Source of the DNA: an uncultured Bryobacterales bacterium
Lineage (GTDB): Bacteria > Acidobacteriota > Terriglobia > Bryobacterales > Bryobacteraceae
Assembly (NCBI GenBank): GCA_937959285.1
Contig: CALGAR010000143.1
Span: 1 to 64,000 of the forward strand
Length of the DNA stretch: 64,000 nucleotides
Reading direction: 5' to 3'
The notes beneath the pieces are model-generated. The model saw only the letters and a program-made list of their open reading frames with translations. It made no database searches and was not told the DNA's origin. Positions 42,147 through 50,217 of this stretch are shown here, one piece after another (position 1 is the first letter of the stretch; every line of letters begins with the position of its first letter). Both the position numbers and the translations under genes were made by a program.

Positions 42147-42683
42147 ATGTGGGAATCGGTTCTTGGAGCGGATTTCGCGAAGATCTTTCGACCGGATACC
42201 CCGCTGCTCGAGATATTCGTTCGCGGGACATTGATGTACCTGGGCCTGTTCGTGATGTTGCGCGTCATGCTAAAGCGGCAATCGGCGACGCTGGGGATGA
42301 CGGACCTGTTGGTTGTGGTGCTGCTTGCCGACGCCGCTCAGAACGGAATGGCGAACGATTACGTAAGTGTCACCGACGGGCTGTTCCTGGTGGCAACGAT
42401 TCTGTTCTGGAGCTATACGCTCGACTGGTTGGGCTTTCGCTTTCCGTCGTTTCAGCGATGGCTGACGCCGCCTCCCCTCGAGCTAGTGAAGGACGGGCGC
42501 ATTTTGAGACGGAACATGAGGCGTGAGCTGATTACGGAGGGAGAACTGATGTCTCAGCTCCGTGAACAAGGCGTGGAGGACATAACGGCCGTGAAAAGCG
42601 CGCACATGGAAAGTGATGGCCGGATCAGCGTCATACGATTCGATGAGGCGCCGCACCACACGCCGGAGCCGAGAGAGTTCTAG
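42147..42683 (+). CDS. DUF421 (YetF-like) membrane protein
   Basis: The 178-residue protein has an N-terminal stretch, three membrane helices (about residues 25-100) including GMTDLLVVVLLADAAQNGM, and a soluble YetF-like domain with PPPLELVKDGRILRRNMRRE and SQLREQGVEDITAVKSAHME. This is the standard DUF421 layout. The function is unknown, and members occur widely in spore and envelope settings. It starts on the base after the GT2 stop. Its presence in a glycosyltransferase operon may be incidental. Confidence 0.88.
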   Translation: MWESVLGADFAKIFRPDTPLLEIFVRGTLMYLGLFVMLRVMLKRQSATLGMTDLLVVVLLADAAQNGMANDYVSVTDGLFLVATILFWSYTLDWLGFRFPSFQRWLTPPPLELVKDGRILRRNMRRELITEGELMSQLREQGVEDITAVKSAHMESDGRISVIRFDEAPHHTPEPREF

Positions 42684-42691
42684 CGGCTGTC

Positions 42692-43753
42692 ATGAAAGTT
42701 CGCAAAATCGCCGTTCTTCGAGCCAATGCCGTCGGCGACTTCATCTTCGCGCTCCCTGCTCTTGAAGCGGTGCGCGCGGCGTATCCTTCTGCGGAGATTG
42801 TTCTGCTCGGTTTACGCTGGCATCGCGTGTTTCTGGAAGGGCGGCCATCGCCGATCGACCGTGTAATCGAAGTGCCCGCGAGCCGGGGCATCAATGAAGT
42901 TACGGGCAAGGCGGAGGATCCGAACGACCTGAACGACTTTTTCCAACGCATGGCCGCGGAGCGATTCGACATTGCTCTCCAGCTTCACGGCGGGGGCCGC
43001 TTCTCGAATCCCTTTGTTTTGCGGCTCAAAGCGGGCTTGACCGCTGGGCTGAGAGCTCCTGACGCCGTACCTCTCGACCGCTGGGTTCCCTACGTGTATT
43101 ACCAGCCAGAGATCCTTCGGTATCTGGAAGTGGTGAGTCTGGTGGGCGCCACCGCGCAGTCGATCATGCCTAGAGTCGCAGTCATGGCGAAAGACTTTGA
43201 CGAAGCGGCGGCCGTGGTGCCTGGAGATCTTCAGTCGGTTGTCGTGTTGAACCCCGGCGCCGGGGACGGACGGCGCCGCTGGCCCCCGTCGCACTTTGCG
43301 GAACTCGGAGACCGGCTTTCAAGTGAGGGTCTGACGATCGTCGTGCACGGATCCGAAAAGGATCGAAGCCAGGTGGAGGGCGTGGCAGAGGCGATGACGA
43401 AGACGCCGGTGGTGGCTTGCGGCAATCTGTCTCTTGGAGGACTGACCGGGCTCTTATCCCGAGCGCGGCTGCTCGTTTCGAATGACACCGGTCCGTTGCA
43501 CCTTGCCGCGGCTGTCGGCACTCCAACGCTCGGCATCTATTGGTGCGGCAACCTGATCAACGCCGGCCCGGTCGCGCGATCCTTACACCGGCCTGTCATC
43601 TCCTGGCGTCTGAACTGCCCGGAATGCGGCCGCGATTGCGCCACAAATGGCTGCGACCATCACTGCTCGTTCGTAGCGGATATTCCCGTAGAAGAGGTGT
43701 TCGCTGCGGCGAAAGAGCTTCTTGCGTTCAACCGTCCACAGCCGTGGATCTAA
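42692..43753 (+). CDS. GT9 family glycosyltransferase
   Basis: The 353-residue protein shows LRANAVGDFIFALPALEAV, NPGAGDGRRRWPPSHFAELG and SNDTGPLHLAAAVGTPTLGI. Near the C-terminus a cysteine/histidine-rich segment, CPECGRDCATNGCDHHCSF, could bind a metal; related Cys clusters occur in the 34.7, 41.2 and 50.0 kb GT9 genes. It is probably an ADP-heptose:glycan transferase. It follows DUF421 by 8 bases and its last 4 bases overlap the convergent ABC transporter gene. Confidence 0.9.
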   Translation: MKVRKIAVLRANAVGDFIFALPALEAVRAAYPSAEIVLLGLRWHRVFLEGRPSPIDRVIEVPASRGINEVTGKAEDPNDLNDFFQRMAAERFDIALQLHGGGRFSNPFVLRLKAGLTAGLRAPDAVPLDRWVPYVYYQPEILRYLEVVSLVGATAQSIMPRVAVMAKDFDEAAAVVPGDLQSVVVLNPGAGDGRRRWPPSHFAELGDRLSSEGLTIVVHGSEKDRSQVEGVAEAMTKTPVVACGNLSLGGLTGLLSRARLLVSNDTGPLHLAAAVGTPTLGIYWCGNLINAGPVARSLHRPVISWRLNCPECGRDCATNGCDHHCSFVADIPVEEVFAAAKELLAFNRPQPWI

Positions 43754-45585
43754 GCTGCCTCGTTGCCAGCGCCCTGCTTTGCCGCTGCCGCTCGCGCATA
43801 CAACAGATCTTCGCGCGTCCCGGTGCCGGCAAGATGCAGTTCGTACAGGGTCTGATAGGTCTCGCTGGTGCGGAGCAGCTCGCCGTGAGTTCCGGTTGCT
43901 TCAATCTCTCCGTTGTTGAAGACCACGATCATATCGGCGTGGAGGACCGTCGAGAGGCGATGGGCGATCAGGAAGGAAGTGCGTCCTCGGATGACTGCTT
44001 CCGTGGCTTGCTGAATCAGTTGCTCGCTCTCGGTATCCAGGTGGCTGGTCGCTTCGTCGAAGACCAGAATCTCAGGGTCGCGCAGGAGAGCCCGGGCAAT
44101 ACCGATGCGCTGGCGCTCGCCTCCTGACAGCCGCACGCCGCGCTCGCCGACAATCGTATCGTAGCCGTCGCGGGTGCGCATGATGAAGTCGTGCGCCTTG
44201 GCCACCTTCGCAGCATTCTCAATTTCCTCCCGGGAAGCGCCAGGCTTGCCGTAGGCAATGTTCTGAGCAATGCTTCGGGAAAAGAGATCCACCTCCTGCG
44301 GCACGACGGCAATCTGACGGCGAAGGCTCTCTTGAGTGACATCGCGGATGTCCACGCCGTCGATCAGGACGGCGCCACGCTGCGGATCAAAGGTGCGCAA
44401 CAGCAGATTGATGAATGTCGTCTTGCCGCTCCCGCTGCGGCCGACGAGGGCCACGGTAGACCCTGCAGGCACGACCAGATTTACGTTTTTCAGAGTCCAT
44501 TGCTCCGAGTCGCCGTAGCGAAACCAGACATCGCGGAACTCAATGCATCGGGACACCTTCGGCAGATCCGGAGCCCCTGGCTTATCGACAATGCGTGGAG
44601 GCTCGTCAATCACCGCAAATAGGCGCTCAGCACGCGACATATTGCGCCGGAGACGCGGGAAAATGATGGAGATCTGCGAGATGGGCTGGTAGGCCATCTC
44701 CTGAAGGGCAACGAAGAGAACGAACTCTCCGATTGTGCTGCTCCCGCGCAGCACGAGCAAGCCGCCGAGACCGATCACCGTCACACGCCCCGCCGCGGAG
44801 AAAAACGTCTGCGCATTCTCGATGAGCGCCCATAGCCGTTCCGCGCCGTATTGCGTCGATCTCGCACGGCGGAGAAGCGTGCGCTGGCGTTCCACTTCGT
44901 CTTCCTCCCGCGAGAACTTTTTCACGGTCATGACGTTGCTTGCAATGTCATAAGACTCCTTGGCGACTTCCTCAAAGTCCTCGCTGACCTTCTGCTCGAC
45001 CTCGTATATCCTGGCCGTCAATCGCCGGATTGCGAGCAGGTAGAGCGGTACCGGCAAGAGGACGGCGATTGCCATCCAGATGTTCTTAAATGCGAGAGCA
45101 ATGAGAACGCCAGTGAAGATGATCGCCGGTGGAATCAACGTCTGGCCGAAGATGTCGTAGAGGATCGTATAGACCGCGGTCCCGCCCCGGTCGATGCGCC
45201 CGATCAGTTGTCCGCTGTTTGCCTGGTGGTGGTACAGGGCGTGCAGCCGGAGATAGTTTTCAAGGGCACGACATTTGACTTCGTCCTCAGCGCGGGTTGT
45301 CGTTTTGAATAGCTCGTAGTTGTAGTAAGAACGCAGCGCTTTTGTCGCTGCCGTTGCCAGCAGAATGCCTCCCGCCGAGAACAGCACCGTAGACATCGGG
45401 TTTACGTTCCGGCTCGGGTCCCGGAAGTAGCCAACGAGGCTATCGACGAGTCCCTTAGTGACGAACGGGACCGTGATCTCCAAGGCGGCGGCTGCTACAA
45501 CCAGTGCCAGTAAGGTGAAAGCCTTGCGGCGCTGCTCAAAGAAGAGCGCCAGGGTTCGTATCGCAGGATCATTTCGCGCTGACAT
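43750..45585 (-). CDS. ABC exporter half-transporter, MsbA-like
   Basis: The 611-residue protein has six membrane helices (about residues 20-310) followed by a nucleotide-binding domain: Walker A GRSGSGKTTF, signature RLSGGERQRIGIARALL, Walker B ILVFDEATSHLD and H-loop IAHRLSTVLH. This is the type IV exporter (lipid A or glycolipid flippase) architecture. It is convergent with the glycan operon and has its own promoter 135 bases upstream, so it is expressed independently. Export of the lipid-linked glycan made by neighbouring genes is plausible, but drug or lipid export cannot be excluded. Confidence 0.92.
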   Translation of the reverse strand: MSARNDPAIRTLALFFEQRRKAFTLLALVVAAAALEITVPFVTKGLVDSLVGYFRDPSRNVNPMSTVLFSAGGILLATAATKALRSYYNYELFKTTTRAEDEVKCRALENYLRLHALYHHQANSGQLIGRIDRGGTAVYTILYDIFGQTLIPPAIIFTGVLIALAFKNIWMAIAVLLPVPLYLLAIRRLTARIYEVEQKVSEDFEEVAKESYDIASNVMTVKKFSREEDEVERQRTLLRRARSTQYGAERLWALIENAQTFFSAAGRVTVIGLGGLLVLRGSSTIGEFVLFVALQEMAYQPISQISIIFPRLRRNMSRAERLFAVIDEPPRIVDKPGAPDLPKVSRCIEFRDVWFRYGDSEQWTLKNVNLVVPAGSTVALVGRSGSGKTTFINLLLRTFDPQRGAVLIDGVDIRDVTQESLRRQIAVVPQEVDLFSRSIAQNIAYGKPGASREEIENAAKVAKAHDFIMRTRDGYDTIVGERGVRLSGGERQRIGIARALLRDPEILVFDEATSHLDTESEQLIQQATEAVIRGRTSFLIAHRLSTVLHADMIVVFNNGEIEATGTHGELLRTSETYQTLYELHLAGTGTREDLLYARAAAAKQGAGNEAA

Positions 45586-45720
45586 TCACTCGAGCGTCCT
45601 TGTGATGGTACCGCTTCAAGACACCACGGGTTCGTCAGGCTCTACAACGGGAATCGGGGAACGAACAGGTGAACCTCGGGAAGGTAATCTTTACTGATAC
45701 TCGGTAAACTCTACAGCCTC

Positions 45721-45749
45721 AGTTTAGGTCGTGATCGGAGGCGAGTCAA
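45721..45749 (-). promoter_or_regulatory. Sigma70 promoter for the ABC exporter
   Basis: On the minus strand TTGACT (45749-45744), a 17-base spacer and TAAACT (45726-45721) form a near-consensus promoter, with a start near 45714 and a leader of about 128 bases. It lies right after the end of the upstream glycosyltransferase gene. Confidence 0.65.
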
Positions 45750-45751
45750 GG

Positions 45752-47626
45752 CTATAGGCGGTTAACACGTTTAACGAATTCTGTTGATCCCGCACTGCCG
45801 CAGGCTGCAGCAGAGATGACTTCTCGAAAGAAAGCTGTCAGACGGGCCGTGTGGTAATCGAAGGTGAAGTTCGTCCTGCGAAGCCAGACGTTGCGGCGCA
45901 GTTCGGTTAACCGGCGGGAGTCCCGAAGTTGAGAAGCCAGATGCTCCATGCTGGTGGCAAAGATCCCGATATCCATCTCTTTGGCGAGAGATTGTATGGC
46001 TACGCGGGATCCGGAATTGTCGCGTTGTATCAGCGGCAAACCAGCGGCGGCAAGCGTGCTCAATCTAGCCGGGTAGTTGAGGTCATCCCAATTCGCCCGC
46101 ATGAGGTCGCCGCAATTTTCACTTTGAAAGTAGTGGAGCCAGCCGGCATCGTATTGAGACAGTTCTTCGAGCCAACGATCGGAATCAACGTGCTTGTGCA
46201 AATGGAGGTGCTTCGGAGCGAGCGCCAGCGTCTTTTCGATCCAGGACTTCCACTGCCCTTGGGTGAAGTCGCCGTAGAAGTGAAGGTGAACTCCGTAGCT
46301 TGCCAGTTCCGCTACATCTTTGGGATGAAGCCCAATTGGACGGCCCGGAACCACCGTATGGATCTCGCCATCGATCTCAGAAAGACGGCGTGACGGAGTA
46401 CCCGCAAACCAGTCCCGCTTGGGAAGATCGCCATCCAGCAGGATCGACAGCTTCGATTGAGCACTTTGAGGAAGGACAAGGTTGAACCAATCCCGCGTCT
46501 CCTGGTTGCAAAAGATGTAGCCGTCGGCTCTTAAGTACAAATCGATGAGCTGTCCCCACGTTCCTCGTTCTATACAAATGTAAGGGCTTTCTTTGAAGTG
46601 CCAGATGAAGGGAATTCCGGAGACCTGGCTGACGATTTCATGGACGAACGGAACGGCCTGCCAGTTCAGCATTCCGTAGATCACGTCAGGACGGATTCGT
46701 TCTACTTCCTGCCGCCAGCCGTTCAACGGAATGTCTTCAATTCTGCCAAAGGGCAAAGGACCGACCCAGTTGTACCACCACGGCTCCGGCATCCAAAGAC
46801 CGTATAGCCTGTGTCCTCTCTCTTCGAGCGCGAGGATGCGGTCCGGATTGTAGGCCAATTCTCCTACCAGCAGAATCGTGAGTCCTTCTTTATCGAAGAC
46901 GGGATGAGACTCGTTTCGAAAGCGTTCGTAGAGCGTCTTCTCGTTTGTATGATTGCCGGTCGTGCTATGGAAATTGATCGGCTCCTTGACGCCGTACCGG
47001 ACGCGATAGGGATTGATTCCGCCTTCCGATTCGCGCAGAACTTTGTGCCGCTGCTGAGAGTGATCCACCCATTCGCAGGTGATGGAGCCCGTCCCAATGA
47101 ACTCGCCGTATTCTCTCAGGCGTCCCCAAAACATCCTCTCCAGATCGTCGGTTACTAGTTCCTCACGGGTGAGCCACCTAGCTTGAGTTCTGCGGTGCAT
47201 CACCTGAACCGGCTGCAAGGGCTCGTTCTGAGGATTCGACAGGGAGTAGCGATTGTAATGGTGGCGGATGCCGGAGAAGGCAAGCACCGCGTTCGAGAAG
47301 TCTTCGAGGCATTGGATGAGGGAGGCTAAGTGTGCGCGGTAGTAAACGTCATCGGAGGGCAGATAAGCGATGAAGGGAGCAGTCGATGCGTCGAGTCCTG
47401 CATTGATCGCCGCCCCCATCCCGACGTTCCTCTCCATCCGCATAGAGTGAATGCGGGGATCCCGCAGGTACCGGTTGATGATTGAGGGCGTCTCATCCGC
47501 TGATCCGTCGTCTATCACGAACAATTCCCAGTCTTCCAACGTTTGCGCAAGGAGACTCTCGAGGGCGCGCCGCAGGAAGGCGGCCTGCTGGAACGTAGGC
47601 ATGATGACGGATACGCGGGCCTGCAT
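45752..47626 (-). CDS. Two-domain glycosyltransferase (GT2 N-terminal, GT-B-like C-terminal)
   Basis: ATG 47626 is preceded by AGGAG and opens RVSVIMPTFQQAAFLRRALE; the open frame extends further upstream without homology. Residues 1-210 of the 624 form a GT-A domain with VIDDGSADETP and IAYLPSDDVYY. Residues about 260-600 form a second, GT-B-like transferase: LVGELAYNPDRILALEERGH, VVPGRPIGLHPKDV and AAAGLPLIQRDNSGSRVA. Two domains allow two sugar additions. The protein is closely related over its whole length to the gene at 50218, in opposite orientation. It is minus-strand while most neighbouring transferases are plus. Confidence 0.86.
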   Translation of the reverse strand: MQARVSVIMPTFQQAAFLRRALESLLAQTLEDWELFVIDDGSADETPSIINRYLRDPRIHSMRMERNVGMGAAINAGLDASTAPFIAYLPSDDVYYRAHLASLIQCLEDFSNAVLAFSGIRHHYNRYSLSNPQNEPLQPVQVMHRRTQARWLTREELVTDDLERMFWGRLREYGEFIGTGSITCEWVDHSQQRHKVLRESEGGINPYRVRYGVKEPINFHSTTGNHTNEKTLYERFRNESHPVFDKEGLTILLVGELAYNPDRILALEERGHRLYGLWMPEPWWYNWVGPLPFGRIEDIPLNGWRQEVERIRPDVIYGMLNWQAVPFVHEIVSQVSGIPFIWHFKESPYICIERGTWGQLIDLYLRADGYIFCNQETRDWFNLVLPQSAQSKLSILLDGDLPKRDWFAGTPSRRLSEIDGEIHTVVPGRPIGLHPKDVAELASYGVHLHFYGDFTQGQWKSWIEKTLALAPKHLHLHKHVDSDRWLEELSQYDAGWLHYFQSENCGDLMRANWDDLNYPARLSTLAAAGLPLIQRDNSGSRVAIQSLAKEMDIGIFATSMEHLASQLRDSRRLTELRRNVWLRRTNFTFDYHTARLTAFFREVISAAACGSAGSTEFVKRVNRL

Positions 47627-47774
47627 TGCGGACTCCTGTCTGCACGTTTGATACCGGGCTGCAGCGCCAGGCTGACGATGGACAGGAGCCAAACGGAACA
47701 CGACTTGCATAAGCCGAGAGCAGGAGGAGGCCATCCGCTCTACGACGCTCCATTCCGGGACCGAGAAGCCGCGG

Positions 47775-49007
47775 TTGCTGGCTGGCGAGTTGCTCCGAGC
47801 CTGTCTTGCGGGAGAAGCCTGGCCACGACATGCGTTGAACGACCTCATCGAGGCGGCACTCTCTCCTGACGAATCGGTGGCTCTCGATGCAAGCAGCGCC
47901 TTGTTCGCGGAGCTTGTAGAACCGCTCTGCGACAGCTTCGAGCCGCGGCTGGTGAATCTTTACGTTGAGATCTTCAGTCGCGTGTGTGAGCGCGTGCTTG
48001 GCCTGGACGCCTCCCGGATCGTGGATCGTTACGAGCGGATCAGGCAGGTACGAAGGTTTCAAGCGGCCGAGGATCCTGACGCGGTGTTCGTCCTCTCGCG
48101 AATCACCCTCGGTGCGGACGTCGCCGTAACCAGTGTTCTACTCGACGCGCTTCTAAAGCGTTTCCCCAAATCCGATATAGTCTTTGTTGGTCCCCGGAAG
48201 AACTACGAGTTGTTTGCCGGTGACGACCGCATCCGGCATCTCCCTCTCTCCTACGGCAGGCGTTCATCCTTGCGCGAGCGCCTTGCCCATTGGAAGGCGC
48301 TCGGGCCCCTCCTTGGGCAGCCCCGGAGTATCGTCGTCGATCCCGATTCGCGGCTGACCCAGCTCGGGCTCCTTCCAATCTGTCCGGACGAACTCTATTA
48401 CTTCTTTGAAAGCCGGTGCTACAGCGCAGCGAGTTCAGATCCACTGTCTACGCTGGCGGCGCGCTGGGCGGCCGACGTCTTTGGCGAAGACGCACGTCCG
48501 TTTCTTTGCCCGCATCAGCCCGAGGCGGTGGATCCACCGGGAACGATCGCTGTCAGTTTGGGTGTGGGCGAGAACATGGCGAAGCGAGCGCCCGAGCCGT
48601 TTGAACGGGAACTGATGGAGATGCTCGCAGCGACCGGAGCTCCTATCCTGATTGACAAAGGGGCGGGCGGGGAAGAGCGCGAGCGCGTGGAACAGGTGAT
48701 TGCGTCCTTGCCTCGGAATTCCCGCGTCACCGCGGTTGAGGGATCTTTCGCACCTTTTGCAGCCCGAATCGCGCGTAGCCGGCTTTACGTCGGCTACGAC
48801 TCCGCAGGTCAGCACGTGGCCGCGGCCGCCGGGGTTCCTCTTGTGACTGTCTTTTCCGGTTTCACATCAGACCGCATGTGTGACCGCTGGCGTCCTGCGG
48901 GCGCTGGCGGACCTGTAGAAGTCGTTCGTGTGACTCAGGGGATGACAGCCGGTCAAGTCTTGCATTACACGTTCAAGGCTCTCTGTAAACTGGGTCTCTG
49001 CTCGTAA
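47775..49007 (+). CDS. GT9-like glycosyltransferase with N-terminal helical extension
   Basis: The 410-residue protein starts at TTG 47775, the first ordinary start codon after an in-frame stop near 47672. The GT9 core begins only at about residue 100 (AVFVLSRITLGADVAVTSVL) and ends with YVGYDSAGQHVAAAAGVPLV, where the usual SNDTG has become GYDSAGQH. The first 100 residues are a helical extension rich in Leu, Glu and Ala. A strong AGGAGGAGG lies about 45 bases before the TTG with no ATG behind it, so the true start is uncertain. Divergent from the previous gene. Confidence 0.75.
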   Translation: MLAGELLRACLAGEAWPRHALNDLIEAALSPDESVALDASSALFAELVEPLCDSFEPRLVNLYVEIFSRVCERVLGLDASRIVDRYERIRQVRRFQAAEDPDAVFVLSRITLGADVAVTSVLLDALLKRFPKSDIVFVGPRKNYELFAGDDRIRHLPLSYGRRSSLRERLAHWKALGPLLGQPRSIVVDPDSRLTQLGLLPICPDELYYFFESRCYSAASSDPLSTLAARWAADVFGEDARPFLCPHQPEAVDPPGTIAVSLGVGENMAKRAPEPFERELMEMLAATGAPILIDKGAGGEERERVEQVIASLPRNSRVTAVEGSFAPFAARIARSRLYVGYDSAGQHVAAAAGVPLVTVFSGFTSDRMCDRWRPAGAGGPVEVVRVTQGMTAGQVLHYTFKALCKLGLCS

Positions 49008-49038
49008 CGGTCCTGGCTGGTACGAGTCCTACTAGCCG

Positions 49039-50160
49039 GTGAGAAATGTGGGTGGATCGTTAAGCAACCTTTGGAGCGACAGCCTCCGGATTCTCGCCGT
49101 GCGCCTCGATAATATCGGCGACCTGGTGATGCTGACACCGGCGCTGCGCACTTTGCGCGAAAACCTGCCGTGCGCCAATATCACCCTGTTGACGACTGCT
49201 GCCGGTCAACGCGTCGTGCCGATGATTCCCTGGGTCGACAACATCATCGTCCACAGACCCATATGGCAGGAGATTCGGAAGGGCGTCGCCTGTAACCCGG
49301 ACGAGGAACGGCGCTTCATCGATCAGCTCCGTCAGCGGTCCTTCGAAGTTTCCGTCATTTTCACAAGCTTCTCGCAATCGCCTTATCCGCCAGCTTATGC
49401 CTGCGCCGTTGCCGAAATCCCGAGGCGGCTGGGCCAGTCGAAAGAGAATGACAGCCGTCTGCTGACCGACCGCGTACCCGCTGTGCCCGACGATGTGCAT
49501 CAGACAGACCGAAGTCTGCACTTGCTGGAGGCGGCCGGGCTCGACGTCACGAACCGCCGTCTGGAGCTTGTGATTTCCGAAGAGGACTGGAAGGCGGTTG
49601 ACGGAGTCCTGAAGGACGCGAGTGTGGATCCTGCGCGTCCCTACTGCGTAGTGGCTCCAGGAGCGAGCTGTGACGCGCGGCGCTACGATCCCCAACGGTT
49701 TGCAACGGTCGTGCGAGGCATTCAAGAGCGGGCTGGAATTCCGGTTGTATTAATCGGCTCGGAGCGGGAAGCCGAGCTCATGCAGTCGATCGTGGAGACA
49801 GCGGGAGGCAAGCTCGAACGAGTATTAAGCAAGACGTCTGTGCCTCAGATGTCGGCCATCATTGCCAAGTCCTCGCTGCTTGTGGCAAACCATTCGGGAC
49901 CGATGCACATAGCTGAAGCTGTCGGCACGCCAATGGTAATTCTCTTTTCCGGCACCGACCAAACGCATCAATGGGCGCCTCGATTTACCCCTTCGCGCAT
50001 TCTGCAGAACAAGGTTCCTTGCATGCCCTGCGGCGCCTTTGAATGTCCCTATCACAAAGAATGCCTCGATATTCCGCCGGAGCTCGTCGTCGAGAGCGCG
50101 ATGGAGCTGCTGCGCGAGCGCCGGAACGGGAACGGCAACGATCGAAACGGACTGCCTTGA
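49039..50160 (+). CDS. GT9 family glycosyltransferase
   Basis: The 373-residue protein starts at GTG 49039 and shows LDNIGDLVMLTPALRTLREN, APGASCDARRYDPQRFATVV and ANHSGPMHIAEAVGTPMVI, a complete GT9 signature. CMPCGAFECPYHKECLDIPP near the end is a four-Cys cluster. Position between the two paralogous two-domain glycosyltransferases suggests it acts on the same glycan. The start lacks a clear Shine-Dalgarno sequence. Its donor is probably ADP-heptose or a related sugar. Confidence 0.88.
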   Translation: MRNVGGSLSNLWSDSLRILAVRLDNIGDLVMLTPALRTLRENLPCANITLLTTAAGQRVVPMIPWVDNIIVHRPIWQEIRKGVACNPDEERRFIDQLRQRSFEVSVIFTSFSQSPYPPAYACAVAEIPRRLGQSKENDSRLLTDRVPAVPDDVHQTDRSLHLLEAAGLDVTNRRLELVISEEDWKAVDGVLKDASVDPARPYCVVAPGASCDARRYDPQRFATVVRGIQERAGIPVVLIGSEREAELMQSIVETAGGKLERVLSKTSVPQMSAIIAKSSLLVANHSGPMHIAEAVGTPMVILFSGTDQTHQWAPRFTPSRILQNKVPCMPCGAFECPYHKECLDIPPELVVESAMELLRERRNGNGNDRNGLP

Positions 50161-50217
50161 CCGGCATTCCATCCTGTGCCGCTTCGGCCGGGTTTTTCGC
50201 CAGGCGGGAGTAGTGAG

